Below, one piece after another: positions 42,642 to 51,242 of a stretch of 64,000 bases of DNA. Each line of letters begins with the position of its first letter. The first letter of the stretch is position 1. This stretch comes from an uncultured Actinomycetes bacterium (GTDB lineage Bacteria > Actinomycetota > Thermoleophilia > Solirubrobacterales > Solirubrobacteraceae), in NCBI GenBank assembly GCA_937888775.1, contig CALAQT010000149.1, positions 1 through 64,000 on the forward strand. The letters are read 5' to 3'. Below the pieces are notes generated by a model that was given only the letters and a program-made list of their open reading frames with translations, did not search any database and was not told the origin of the DNA. The translations under genes and the position numbers were made by a program.

Positions 42642-42973
42642 TGACCAAACTGGTGATCTGGACGGCCCCTGACGGACGACAACCCCAGTACGACAATGTC
42701 GAGGACCGGAACGACCCCCACTTGGCGAGATCTCTCTACGAGGCTGTCGCCGATATCTTGGAAGGCCAGCCCTTTGCACTCCTCGTCACCCAGAGCGGGG
42801 TCTGGGCCTGGCCATCCCACGGAGGCATGCTCTGGCTGTTCTTCGGCTTCAACCGGATCGCATCGGAGGACGTCATCTACCTGCTTCACTCCGCAATTCT
42901 CGACGTGGAGTCCGATGATCCACTTGAGGGCGACATCGCAGTCGCGGAACAGCGATGGCTGGCCCTTAAATAG
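42641..42973 (+). CDS. hypothetical protein (110 aa)
   Basis: The ATG at 42641 shares a base with the preceding stop (TAATG). The product is soluble, with LVIWTAPDGRQPQYDN, FALLVTQSGVWAWPSHGGML and YLLHSAILDVESDDPLEG. The aromatic, beta-rich middle suggests a small globular domain, but I know no family. It ends 24 bases before the XRE regulator. Confidence 0.5.
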   Translation: MTKLVIWTAPDGRQPQYDNVEDRNDPHLARSLYEAVADILEGQPFALLVTQSGVWAWPSHGGMLWLFFGFNRIASEDVIYLLHSAILDVESDDPLEGDIAVAEQRWLALK

Positions 42974-42988
42974 CGGTTCCGCTATACT
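42970..42988 (+). promoter_or_regulatory. palindromic operator overlapping the XRE gene -10
   Basis: ATAGCGG-TT-CCGCTAT (42970-42985) is a perfect 7-bp inverted repeat and overlaps a -10-like TATACT (42983-42988). The XRE-regulator ATG follows at 42998. This is a likely autorepression site with a very short leader. It also overlaps the stop of the upstream gene. Confidence 0.6.
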
Positions 42989-42997
42989 GGACGGGCC

Positions 42998-43624
42998 ATG
43001 CGAAGCAGATACCAGCGGGCCGTCCCGAGCGAGACGCGGGAGGGGCCGCTCCCGGAGAACGCCGTCGACGCCGCCACGGCTATCGATCAGCTACGAGCGC
43101 GCCTGGTAGCCAGGTACCCCGGCTTCGAGGACCGAGTCCCCTGGGTACGGCGAATGAGCCGTCTCGCCGCCCACCGGCGGTCGCTCGGCTTGACCCAGAC
43201 CGACGTGGCGCGCCTCATGGACGTGCCACAGTCTGTCGTGGGCAGGCTCGAGAGTGGGGCGACCGACCCCCAGGTCTCCACCTGGGAGCGCTACCTCGAT
43301 GCCCTCGGCCTCAAGGCACCGGTGGTTCAACCCGCCATCTCGGTGGTCAGTGAATCCGATGCCGGACCTGTCCGCACCCGCGTGAGCGCCCGGAGAACCT
43401 CAGATCTGTCTGCCGCCGTCCAAACTCCCGGTGAGGTTTTCGTCAGGGAGGCGCTCCAGCATTCTCTTGAGCGAGGGCTGGCCGCTGTCACCCGAGAAGC
43501 CGACGTGACACTCCGCGCCGACACCCAAGAGCAGTTGATCGCGAGGGCCCTCGAGAAGGGGGCGGAGATCGCCCTCTCCACCCTGGAGGAGGACCTAGAG
43601 TTGGATGTCGAGCTCGGCCTTTAG
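42998..43624 (+). CDS. XRE-family transcriptional regulator
   Basis: A 208-aa protein. The helix-turn-helix lies at about residues 54-110: MSRLAAHRRSLGLTQTDVAR then LMDVPQSVVGRLESGATDPQ, the standard Cro/C1 pattern. The N-terminal 45 residues and C-terminal half (about 110-208, helical with EQLIARALEKGAEIALSTL) are unique. The palindrome just upstream suggests that it controls its own gene. No toxin-like neighbour is clear; the upstream 110-aa protein could be a partner. Confidence 0.75.
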   Translation: MRSRYQRAVPSETREGPLPENAVDAATAIDQLRARLVARYPGFEDRVPWVRRMSRLAAHRRSLGLTQTDVARLMDVPQSVVGRLESGATDPQVSTWERYLDALGLKAPVVQPAISVVSESDAGPVRTRVSARRTSDLSAAVQTPGEVFVREALQHSLERGLAAVTREADVTLRADTQEQLIARALEKGAEIALSTLEEDLELDVELGL

Positions 43625-43761
43625 AGCGCACGTCTGTGTCGGGGTAGCAGCACGAAGTGCTGCACCGCGGACCGGGAATTGGCGCGCAAGAGGCGCCTGG
43701 CGGGTTGGGCTGGTCTGCGGTATATTTTTGGGAACTGTCAGCCGAGCACTCAGGGGATGCC

Positions 43762-43938
43762 ATGTCTGGTCACCCGCCACCCACAGATTACGCGCATCAC
43801 CAGCAAATACAGGATGAGAACCGGCTCAAGGAGTTGGCGAACTGGCAGCAAGAGCAGCAGCGGCGTGCTGAGGCGGAGGCGCAACGCCATCGTGACGCGG
43901 AGATTCGTCGCCGGGCTGATCAAACGAATCAGCGATAA
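43762..43938 (+). CDS. small coiled-coil protein (58 aa)
   Basis: From ATG 43762 (AGGGGATG just upstream) the product reads MSGHPPPTDYAHHQQIQDEN and then a highly charged Gln/Arg/Glu helix (NWQQEQQRRAEAEAQRHRD). It should form a single long alpha-helix or coiled coil. Function unknown. The longer upstream frame is not supported. Confidence 0.45.
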   Translation: MSGHPPPTDYAHHQQIQDENRLKELANWQQEQQRRAEAEAQRHRDAEIRRRADQTNQR

Positions 43939-44226
43939 GCAACCGCTCCCATTGTGCGGAGCAGAGCATGCTTTCGCACCAAACGTTCCGCCCAACCGCC
44001 GACCCCGGAAAACGCGCGTGCGTGTGGGCCGTCCGTGAGTCCCGGCGCCTTGGACGACCTCTCCCTGGTTCTCAGGTTCGTGCAGCGTCCGGTACGGCGA
44101 CCGTGGATGCGGGAGGAAGTTGGGGTGTACGTTGTCGCCGCCTGAACCCCTGATCTAGTGAGGGTGATGACGTACCTGCGGCAGCGGGGGTGAGAAGCCG
44201 ACTGACGCGGCCGCGCTCGCCAGCCA

Positions 44227-44646
44227 TCACGGCGTCACGGTTTCGATATGAGGGAAGAGGCAGGCCGGATCCCCAAGTCCACTGAGTTTGAGTCGCACCT
44301 CACTCTTGGGTCCACCCTCCGCCCACGCCACTACGGTGATCTCGATCTCGTGGTCGGGGGTGTCCTTTACGGGAGTGGTGAGCCAACTCCGGCCGAGCAC
44401 CTGCATCGGTCCCTCGAGCGGTCGGCGGGTTATTTGGCGAGCCTCACTCACACTCACCTGGGCGTGGCCATCGGGGGCCATTGTGATCGTCTTGCGCTTG
44501 TTGCTCAACCAGGTTAGATCCAGCGGCAACTGGACCCACGATTGCATTGGTCGCACCGTAGTGATCTGCGCGCGACACGTAGCATCCCGCCTACTAGAGA
44601 GGTTGCGTACCGTCACTGCCTTGATGAAGATCAAGTCGTCTGGCAT
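44227..44646 (-). CDS. hypothetical beta-rich protein (139 aa)
   Basis: The start at ATG 44646 is tentative; the frame is open upstream. The product has DLIFIKAVTVRNLSSRRDA, TWLSNKRKTITMAPDGHAQV and a stretch with IEITVVAWAEGGPKSEV. Alternating strands suggest an immunoglobulin-like or beta-sandwich fold. No family is recognised. Bases 43939-44226 before it hold no gene. Confidence 0.45.
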   Translation of the reverse strand: MPDDLIFIKAVTVRNLSSRRDATCRAQITTVRPMQSWVQLPLDLTWLSNKRKTITMAPDGHAQVSVSEARQITRRPLEGPMQVLGRSWLTTPVKDTPDHEIEITVVAWAEGGPKSEVRLKLSGLGDPACLFPHIETVTP

Positions 44647-45021
44647 CCCCCCAAGGAGCCCCGTGAGGGCCGACTTTCCTGTCGCTCCCACTCCGGCCCG
44701 TTGCCGCCGGTGGGCGGTTGCGTGGTTGGGCGGCGGTGCACCGAAACAGCGTAGCTGCCATCGCCAGGGAAGGGATTCCGGTCCCACGTCGACCAGCGGG
44801 CGGCGAGCTCCAAGCCAGCCTCGACCGCGGTGAGCTGTAAGGCTGGCGCCGGGCGGCTGCGGTCCACGGTTCTACTGGATCATCACTCTTGATGACCACC
44901 GTGCAACCAATGCTAGGCATGCTGCACCGCGCCGCAAGAAATCTACGCGGCCAACGTTTCATACATCGAGACCACTGGCGCTGGCGGGGAGTGGTTCTCC
45001 GAAGGCACTGGTCCCGTCAGA
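44647..45021. other. intergenic stretch without recognised gene
   Basis: Minus-strand frames continue the 44227 gene in other registers and may be its broken upstream part. Nothing else is visible. Confidence 0.3.
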
Positions 45022-46098
45022 GTGAGGACCTCCATGCCGTTCGTCCACCGCCGTCCCCGTCATTCCTCCGAACGTTTCCGGACCGCCCTCCTGGCTGCGC
45101 TCGGCCTCGCCGCGCTGCTCAGTCAGTCCGTGGCGACGGTCCGAGCGGCGGACCAAGCGTCGCCGCCGCCGCCGCAGGTCAACCCGCCAGGCGGGTGCTA
45201 CTCCCAGGTCTCTCGGGATCCGACGGGGGCCGCCGCTTCCTGCGTTAGTGCCGCGTGCGCCTCGGCAGCAACGCTTCCCGTCCCGCCCGCACTGCTTAGC
45301 CTAGCCTGCTCACCGAGCATCGCCAGCTCTTCGGTTGGACAGGAGGTTGCCGCGTACGGCGCGCCGCCTGGCTACGATGTCAGTGATAACTACGCCAAGG
45401 CGTTCGTGGTCGCACAGCACGCGGCTCCGGAATTGATTCAACACATGACAACCAGGATCACCTCGTACATCCAACCACCCTCCGTGCGGTTTGCCGAGAG
45501 CTCGTCGTCAAACTGGGGCGGGTATGTTCAGAACGGTCCGAGTGCGGGGATCGAGCAGGTTCAGGGGCGATTCTCTGTAACCAGTGAGCCTAGCGGTGCG
45601 GACCAGATGGCTTCCTGGCTCGGCATCGGCGGGTGGAACGGTCAGAACCTGATCCAGACCGGCGTGGACGATAACAACCATATGACCTGGGTGGAGATGC
45701 TTCCACAGAGCCCCGTTTACCTCTTCGGCGTGAATGACGGAGATTACCTGTACGGCTTGATTTCGTACGACCACGGCACCGGTAAATGGTATGTCGAGAT
45801 TGACGATGAAACCACCGGTAACTACTGGGTCAATGAGTACAGCTACAGCCCCGATCAAACCTCCGCAGAGTGGATCGTCGAGGATGCCGGTGGTACACAG
45901 GCCGTCCCGAACCAATGCTGTTATTACTTTTGGGCCTCGGAGTTCACGGACGGCTCGGACAACACCAATTCGCCGCAGGCGATGAACAGTCCATCGGGCA
46001 CCCTGACGCGCGTGGTTCTCAACTACCCGTATGGCGGACACCTGTATCCAAGCGGTGTCGGAAGCGATGGAGAGACGTTCGATGTCACTCAGGGGTAA
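45022..46098 (+). CDS. secreted G1 family (glutamic) endopeptidase
   Basis: The start may be GTG 45022 or ATG 45034. A signal peptide (FRTALLAALGLAALLSQSVA, then TVRAADQ) is followed by a pro-like region to about residue 155. The G1 (eqolisin) domain reads SSNWGGYVQNG, IEQVQGRFSVTSEP, QMASWLGIGGWNGQNLIQTG, YDHGTGKWYVEIDDET and SAEWIVEDA. The catalytic Gln is in VQGRF and the Glu in SAEWIVE, as in scytalidoglutamic peptidase. These proteases work at acidic pH outside the cell, suggesting an acidic soil habitat. It overlaps the lipoprotein gene by 17 bases. Confidence 0.85.
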   Translation: MRTSMPFVHRRPRHSSERFRTALLAALGLAALLSQSVATVRAADQASPPPPQVNPPGGCYSQVSRDPTGAAASCVSAACASAATLPVPPALLSLACSPSIASSSVGQEVAAYGAPPGYDVSDNYAKAFVVAQHAAPELIQHMTTRITSYIQPPSVRFAESSSSNWGGYVQNGPSAGIEQVQGRFSVTSEPSGADQMASWLGIGGWNGQNLIQTGVDDNNHMTWVEMLPQSPVYLFGVNDGDYLYGLISYDHGTGKWYVEIDDETTGNYWVNEYSYSPDQTSAEWIVEDAGGTQAVPNQCCYYFWASEFTDGSDNTNSPQAMNSPSGTLTRVVLNYPYGGHLYPSGVGSDGETFDVTQG

Positions 46099-46654
46099 CG
46101 CTGGTCGAATGGCCGCGGCGGCCGTCTTCACCCTCGCCGCCAGCGGCTGCTCTACTCAGTCACCGTCGCTCCCCGCTGTGACCCCGACGACGGCTCACGA
46201 TGCCGGCGCGATTTCGAATGCAGCACTGATCAAGGTAGACGGGTATGCCCTCGATACGGGCGTCCCCGTCCCGAGCGGCGCGGCCAGTCAGCTCGCTGGC
46301 TACCCGGTGCTCACGGTGCGTGGCAAAGGCTCGTCCCAGATCATGTTGCTCAAGGCGCATGCTATCGGCGTTCCGGCCACCATGTTGCTGACGTACCGGA
46401 CTGGCGGCTTGACCATCGCGCTCAGTGAGCGGCCAAGCACCGGTCACCCTTCGCTCGCCGGGTATGCATCGGCGTACCATCTGGCGGTGAGCGTTCTCCC
46501 CTCTGGTGTGGAAGTCCTTTATGTGCACACCTCCGCCGGTGCCATCGCCCAGGTGTTATGGGTCTCGAGCGGTATCCTCTTGAGTGCCGTGTTCTCGTCC
46601 GGGACGACGGACCAAACCGCAGGCGCCTTTGTCGGCTCCGTCGCCGTCGGATAG
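46082..46654 (+). CDS. putative lipoprotein (190 aa)
   Basis: The ATG at 46082 lies inside the end of the peptidase gene. The product has a signal sequence (NAGRMAAAAVFTLAASGC) with lipobox AASGC. The mature part is Ser/Thr/Ala-rich with LTVRGKGSSQIMLLKAHA, YRTGGLTIALSERPSTGH and VLWVSSGILLSAVFSSG. It is probably anchored outside the membrane. The overlap suggests that it works with, or is regulated like, the secreted peptidase. Confidence 0.65.
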   Translation: MSLRGNAGRMAAAAVFTLAASGCSTQSPSLPAVTPTTAHDAGAISNAALIKVDGYALDTGVPVPSGAASQLAGYPVLTVRGKGSSQIMLLKAHAIGVPATMLLTYRTGGLTIALSERPSTGHPSLAGYASAYHLAVSVLPSGVEVLYVHTSAGAIAQVLWVSSGILLSAVFSSGTTDQTAGAFVGSVAVG

Positions 46655-46788
46655 CCTTTGTCCTGCATTGACGAGCGGGTCCAGATCGGGTTGGCGCTCT
46701 CCCGCGATGGACTACTAAGAGTGGTCGCCATATCATGAGCACCATGACGCGGACTTCCACGGCGGTGACCGGACTGAGATATTGTCAA

Positions 46789-48148
46789 TAGTCGTGGATC
46801 GCTGCGACGTGATCACGCGGCGTTCCTCTGGTCTTCGCGCTCAACTTTGATCCCGTCCACGAAGGTGGCGCCAGCGCGAACGAGCGCCACCAGGTGGGGT
46901 GCGTTGACGCAGCGCCAGCGAGCCTGGGCGGCGTCGAGTAGCTTGTAGGCCATCGCGAGTCCCGCAGCCCGGCTGCCGGCTCCCTTGGTCTTGCGCGTGC
47001 GCAGCCGCACCGTCGCGATCGTCGACTCGATGGCGTTGGTGGTGCGGAGATGGATCCAGTGCTCCGCGGGAAAGTCGTAGTGGGTCAGCAACACCTCCCT
47101 GTCTTTCAGCAGCTTCCCGGTGGCCTTCGGGTACTTGGCACCGTAGTTTTCGACGAACCGGTCCACGGCGAGGTCGGCCGCCTCCTTGTGCTCGGCGTTC
47201 ATCACGTCGTGGAGCGCCGCCTTCACCTTGGGCTGGATGCTCTTGGGGACGGCGTCGAGGATGTTGGCGATTTTGTGCACCCAGCAGCGCTGCTCTCGGG
47301 TCTCCGGGTAGACCTCGCGCAGCGCCGCCCAGAAGCCCAATGCTCCGTCGCCAATCCCCACCCGCGGTGCGCGCATCCCGCGCCGCTTGAGATCACGGAG
47401 AACCTCGGCCCACGAGGCTTCGAACTCGCGAAACCCATCGCCGACCGCGACGAGTTCCTTGCGCCCATCAGCACGAACGCCGATTAGCACGAGGCAGCAG
47501 AGGCGATCCTCCTCGAGCCGGATGTTGAAGTGCACCCCGTCCGCCCACATGTACACGTAGTCCACGCCGCTGAGATCACGACGGTTGAACTGCTCCCGAT
47601 CCTCGCTCCATTCACGTGTCAGGCGTTGCACTGCGGACGCACTCAGGCCGGCCTCCGTGCCGAAGAACTCCGCGAGCGCGGGAACGAAGTCCTTGGTGGA
47701 GACGCCGCGCAGATACAGCAGGGGCAGCACCTCGGACACTTTGGGTGAGCGTCGCGCCCACGGCGGCAGGATTGCACTGGTGAACCGGCGTCCCTCACGT
47801 CGATCATCGACTCGCGGCGCCTCGATCTGCAGCCCACCAGCTGCGGTGACCACGGTCCGCTTCTGCCCAACGCCGTTGCGAACCACGAGCGCCTTGCCCT
47901 CGCCGTCCCGTTCGCCAGCGTGGGCATCCAGGTACTCCGCCACCTCGGCGTTCAGTGCGGTGAGCAGCATTCGCCGCGCGCCCTCGCGCACGATCGCATC
48001 CAGATCGGTCGTGACCGCTTCCCGGTCGGCCTGATCAGACAGTATCCTCAACATTGGCGTGCCCTCTGTTGGACGGCTCGCGCCGCCCTCGGTCTTCAAC
48101 AAACCGGAGGGTACGCCACGCTCTTCATCTCGCTCCTCATCCACAACT
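46789..48148 (-). mobile_element. IS256-family insertion sequence
   Basis: An intact IS256-family transposase is bounded by imperfect inverted ends: AGTCGTGGATCGCTGCGAC at the left (from 46790) and a complementary AGTTGTGGATGAGGAGCGA read from 48148. Only the first ten or so bases match well. I could not identify the 8-9 bp target duplication, so the exact ends are approximate. Confidence 0.6.
46813..48054 (-). CDS. IS256-family transposase
   Basis: From ATG 48054 the 413-aa protein has the usual IS256 length. The catalytic residues are D in YMWADGVHFNIR, D in VGIGDGALGFWAALRE and E in TTNAIESTIATVRLRT. The N-terminus has LDAIVREGARRMLLTALNAE and EYLDAH. The frame is intact. An in-frame start at 48144 would add 30 unconserved residues over the terminal repeat and is rejected. 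Confidence 0.9.
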   Translation of the reverse strand: MLRILSDQADREAVTTDLDAIVREGARRMLLTALNAEVAEYLDAHAGERDGEGKALVVRNGVGQKRTVVTAAGGLQIEAPRVDDRREGRRFTSAILPPWARRSPKVSEVLPLLYLRGVSTKDFVPALAEFFGTEAGLSASAVQRLTREWSEDREQFNRRDLSGVDYVYMWADGVHFNIRLEEDRLCCLVLIGVRADGRKELVAVGDGFREFEASWAEVLRDLKRRGMRAPRVGIGDGALGFWAALREVYPETREQRCWVHKIANILDAVPKSIQPKVKAALHDVMNAEHKEAADLAVDRFVENYGAKYPKATGKLLKDREVLLTHYDFPAEHWIHLRTTNAIESTIATVRLRTRKTKGAGSRAAGLAMAYKLLDAAQARWRCVNAPHLVALVRAGATFVDGIKVEREDQRNAA

Positions 48149-48150
48149 TC

Positions 48151-48180
48151 CGGTTATATCTCCATCGCGAGATATAACCG
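48151..48180. promoter_or_regulatory. 12-bp perfect inverted repeat beside the IS256 end
   Basis: CGGTTATATCTC (48151-48162) and GAGATATAACCG (48169-48180) are perfect complements separated by CATCGC. It lies just outside the IS256 right end, 75 bases past the stop of the AlbA_2 gene (minus strand). It could be an operator, since AT-rich GAGATAT sites resemble PadR- or GntR-type boxes, or a bidirectional hairpin. It has no U-run. Confidence 0.55.
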
Positions 48181-48254
48181 AGTGGGTTGTGGGTAGGCCT
48201 GTGCCTAAAGCCGCCGTGGTTGCCGGCGCTCATGAGGCACCGATATCCCTGTGG

Positions 48255-49577
48255 TCAGGCAGATCCGAAACGCAGCGCCTCGCGCTGAATATCCGCAAGC
48301 ACGTTGTCCGAGAGCGTCAATCCAAATCGCTTGAAGACCTCGCCGGCCGCCATCCGGCCGAGTTCGCGGTAGTCGGTGAGCAACTCAGCCGTAGTGTAGG
48401 TTCGGTCTTCGAGCGGAAACTCAAAGCTGTGCGCCTCGGTCACCGCGTCTCGAGTGGTACGCCGGGCTGGGTTTTCGAACCAAAGGCGCCGACCGCGGAG
48501 GCCTCGCAGCGCGATCGTGATGACGGTTCCCTCCCAAGATTCCACCGTGGACGCCAGGCGACCGGCGAACTCAAAGACCTCGGTCGCCCTGCCAATCGTG
48601 TCGGTCACGCCGAGCAGTGGACCGAGCGCCGCGATCCCCTCGGGTGGGCGCCAGTGGAAAACACGCTGCGTGGCGTCCGTCCAATCCTCATGAATCCCCG
48701 CCAGGTAATGGAACTGGCCACTCTCAAACAACCGCCACGACTCCAGGTAGTACTCAACCTCGGTCTCACCCCGAAGACAGTCCATAGCAGGCACCAGCCC
48801 GGATGGCTCCAAGTGGGGAAAATCCCACCCGCGTATCGACACATGCGCCTGCCTGATCGCCGGCTCGAGTTGTTCGAAGGGAATGCGCCGACGCAGGAAT
48901 GCATTCGGCCGAAGGGTGATTTCCCAGTGTCCACGTGAGCGAATCTTGTCCGCGAGTGGCGTGGAGGATTCATTCACCAGTTGGCGATCAAACTGCACGC
49001 CGGCGGAGGGTCCTTGCGGCAGTTCGGTCGGCAAGCCAACGCGCCGAGAGCGACGCAGGAAACGCTCCACCCCGCGGTCGGTGGCGAGATCCAGCAACTC
49101 TCGGAGTTCTACCTGCGACGGTAGCTCTGAGGTTTCCGGCTTGCCGCGCGAGCGCACATAGATGCGGCCCTTGATCAGGTCTTCCTTGTAATCGTAGTCG
49201 CAGAGCACGGGAACTTCTTCAAACTCGGCGATATACAAGACGACGTACGTCGCACCTCTGACGACGATTCGCTCGAGCTCGATGGTGACAAACGGTGCAA
49301 CGTACTTCTTGATTTTGGCCGTGACATCGTCATGGACCCAGGTCGCCAACTCGTCGTCGGATAACCCCACGGGGAAGATCTGCTTGCGCTCTTCGTTGAC
49401 GCCGATGACGATGTGTCCACCACCGCGACGGTTGGCCATACCGATCGCCGCACGAATGATGCGAGCAAAGATCCAATCGATGGTTCGTGGAACGCGGCAC
49501 GGAGGTTTGAACTCGATCCCTGAAGCCTCGTGGCCCAGGTCAAAGATCCGGTCGAGATCATCGGGCGTTAGCGACAT
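48255..49577 (-). CDS. AlbA_2 / Schlafen-type domain protein
   Basis: A 440-aa protein. The N-terminal domain (about 18-150) is of the AlbA_2 (AAA_4, Schlafen-like) type: SGIEFKPPCRVPRTIDW, then AIGMANRRGGGHIVIGVNEE and GRIYVRSRGKPETSELPS. These domains bind nucleic acid and occur in regulators and nucleases linked to immunity. The C-terminal 250 residues, with RRRIPFEQLEPAIRQAHV and YYLESWRLFESGQFHYLAG, are not recognised. It stands alone beside an IS256 element. Confidence 0.7.
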   Translation of the reverse strand: MSLTPDDLDRIFDLGHEASGIEFKPPCRVPRTIDWIFARIIRAAIGMANRRGGGHIVIGVNEERKQIFPVGLSDDELATWVHDDVTAKIKKYVAPFVTIELERIVVRGATYVVLYIAEFEEVPVLCDYDYKEDLIKGRIYVRSRGKPETSELPSQVELRELLDLATDRGVERFLRRSRRVGLPTELPQGPSAGVQFDRQLVNESSTPLADKIRSRGHWEITLRPNAFLRRRIPFEQLEPAIRQAHVSIRGWDFPHLEPSGLVPAMDCLRGETEVEYYLESWRLFESGQFHYLAGIHEDWTDATQRVFHWRPPEGIAALGPLLGVTDTIGRATEVFEFAGRLASTVESWEGTVITIALRGLRGRRLWFENPARRTTRDAVTEAHSFEFPLEDRTYTTAELLTDYRELGRMAAGEVFKRFGLTLSDNVLADIQREALRFGSA

Positions 49578-49659
49578 TGATAGCTAGACTAGTACCTCAG
49601 GCGTCACGCTGGCCCGCGGCGACGAGCGAGTCAAGCCGTCCCTCAATTGAGGGTGCGGG

Positions 49660-50106
49660 ATGGACAGGAGATCGCGGCGAATCGCCAGCCCCCACATGGA
49701 CATTCTCGGGCACTGCGCCGGCCGCATCGTGGTCGGCCGCGGGCGGCCGGAGTCAGAGTTCGATCCGGAGCTCGTCTTCGCCGCCTGCGAGGCCTTTGGC
49801 GTTGCCGTCGAGATCAACTCGCGCCCGGAGCGGCTCGACCCCCCGAAGCGGTTGCTGCGTGTCGCTCACGAGATGGGGTGCCGATTCAGCATCGACACCG
49901 ACGCCCACGCGCCGGGTCAGCTCGAGTGGCCGATCAACGGCTGCGAGCGCTCCGCACTCTGCGGCAACCAACCCGGGTCGATCGTCAATACACTCGACGC
50001 GGAGTCGCTACTGGACTGGACGCAAGACCACGCACGCCGTGGAGAGCGGGAGACGAGACTCGAACTCGCGACATCGACCTTGGAAGGGTCGCGCTCTAGC
50101 AACTGA
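49660..50106 (+). pseudogene. PHP-domain phosphoesterase C-terminal remnant
   Basis: The frame reads ASPHMDILGHCAGRIVVGRG, then SEFDPELVFAACEAFGVAVE, INSRPERLDPPKRLLRVA and FSIDTDAHAPGQLEWP. This is the C-terminal half of a PHP domain of the histidinol-phosphatase/PolX type, with its metal-binding His and Asp residues. The first half is absent, and sequence changes register near 49670. The reading frame runs on into the tRNA-Gly gene, which is not coding. It looks like a backbone gene cut by an island boundary. Confidence 0.7.
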
Positions 50107-50117
50107 GCTACTCCCGC
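50045..50117 (-). tRNA. tRNA-Gly(TCC)
   Basis: On the minus strand a full 73-base cloverleaf is visible. The acceptor pairs GCGGGAG with CTCCCGC. The D arm is GCTC-AGTTGCTA-GAGC. The anticodon arm is CGACC-CTTCCAA-GGTCG with anticodon TCC. The T arm is GCGAG-TTCGAGT-CTCGT. No CCA is encoded. The 188-bp repeat begins 12 bases upstream of its 5' end. Confidence 0.95.
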
Positions 50118-50129
50118 TTGACACACGAT

Positions 50130-50317
50130 TTGGAAGGAATGGTGTCAAACAACCATTGACCCATAAGGACTTTCGCGCACGGATGACCGAAGACACCAAA
50201 ACCTCGGGGTGCTCGATACGAGCTGAATAACCGCCCTGGCGCGGGAGGGGCACCCCGTCCTGCGCCCTCCCTCCCCGCTGTCGAGACCAATCCCATAGGA
50301 GCGCCTTCGTAGGCTAA
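50130..50317. repeat. 188-bp direct repeat, copy 2
   Basis: It differs from 7058-7245 at three positions only. It begins 12 bases beyond the 5' end of the intact tRNA-Gly(TCC), whereas copy 1 joins a tRNA-Gly 3' half at the anticodon loop. It is likely an integrative-element end. Confidence 0.85.
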
Positions 50318-50399
50318 AGCTACACCTCCTCGCCTGGGGCGGCTCAGCAGAAGCGTCCCTGATGGCTGGCACTGCGAAATTCCGTACTCGCGAAGGATT

Positions 50400-51094
50400 T
50401 TGGCGGATCTGTCTGTCCAGGTCCGGGCTGAATTCCCGGGTGATTGGGCAGCAAAAGTGGTCTGCGATGCCGCGAGCGCCTTGGCTAGCGCGCCCAGTGC
50501 ACCTGACACATTTGTTGCGTCCTTGTGTGACGATGGAGACAACCTGGGCCAGTGGCGAGGTTACGCCGATCAAGGCAAGGGCTTCGCGATCGGCTTTGAT
50601 CGCGAAGCCCTTGCCTGCTCGCGCAACCCCAGGGCTTCCATTTGGTCCGACTGATGTACACGCGGGATGAACAGATCGGTCAACTTGAGACGGCACTGCG
50701 GGATAGCATTCCCATCGTCGCCAAATGGGGCGCTGATCCTCGAACAGCGCCGCCCGCGATCGATCAGCTGCTCTCGCTTGGAATCGGCTTCACGGTCGCA
50801 ACCTGGTCCATCAAGAATCCGGCATTCAGGGATGAACGGGAATGGCGCCTGGTTCGCGTGGCCATATCAGGTCTCTGGGAGCCACAAGACAGGACGCGAA
50901 CGATCAGGGGCATCGAGGTGCCCTACGAAGCAATGGCGCTGACCGATGCGTCTACCAGCTCGACTCCCATGACCGAGGTTGTCCTCGGACCGACCCAAGA
51001 CACGTCCGACGAAGCCGCAATCCGCCAGTTGCTTGACCGCAACGGTTTCGAGGCTGTGCCGATTCGCCGGTCTGACATCCCGCTGCGCGGCTAG
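50400..51094 (+). pseudogene. DUF2971 family gene, truncated and frameshifted
   Basis: The first frame contains DTFVASLCDDGDNLGQWRGY and ADQGKGFAIGFDREAL, the core of DUF2971. After residue 84 a shift to the frame that starts at 50642 continues VRLMYTRDEQIGQLETALRD and NPAFRDEREWRLVRVAISG. The two together make the usual DUF2971 order. The N-terminal 50 or so residues are missing where the 188-bp repeat begins. The family is of unknown function and is frequent in defence islands. The shift lies near 50640. Confidence 0.65.
50573..50616. repeat. 19-bp perfect inverted repeat inside the DUF2971 gene
   Basis: AGGCAAGGGCTTCGCGATC (50573-50591) and its exact complement (50598-50616) flank GGCTTT. 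It lies in codons for the conserved GKGFAIGFDREALA region. Confidence 0.85.
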
Positions 51095-51242
51095 ATCGGA
51101 CCGGCGTACGCGCAGCCTCGAATGCCCGTCTCTGCGAGCCCTGCCTTGGTTGCCGGCCACTGGACCGACGGCGAGTATCAGTCGGACCTCGCCCAGGTCC
51201 TAACGTTGAACCTCGCAGCTGCCGAAGCCTAGTGCGTACGGG

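Noticed and set aside
44680..44720. GVGATGKS, a possible P-loop, in the extended 44227 frame.
   Set aside because: It lies upstream of the likely start, in sequence without other NTPase motifs; probably chance.
46770..48165. Exact IS256 target duplication.
   Set aside because: No 8-9 bp direct repeat was found at the inferred ends, so the borders are given only approximately.
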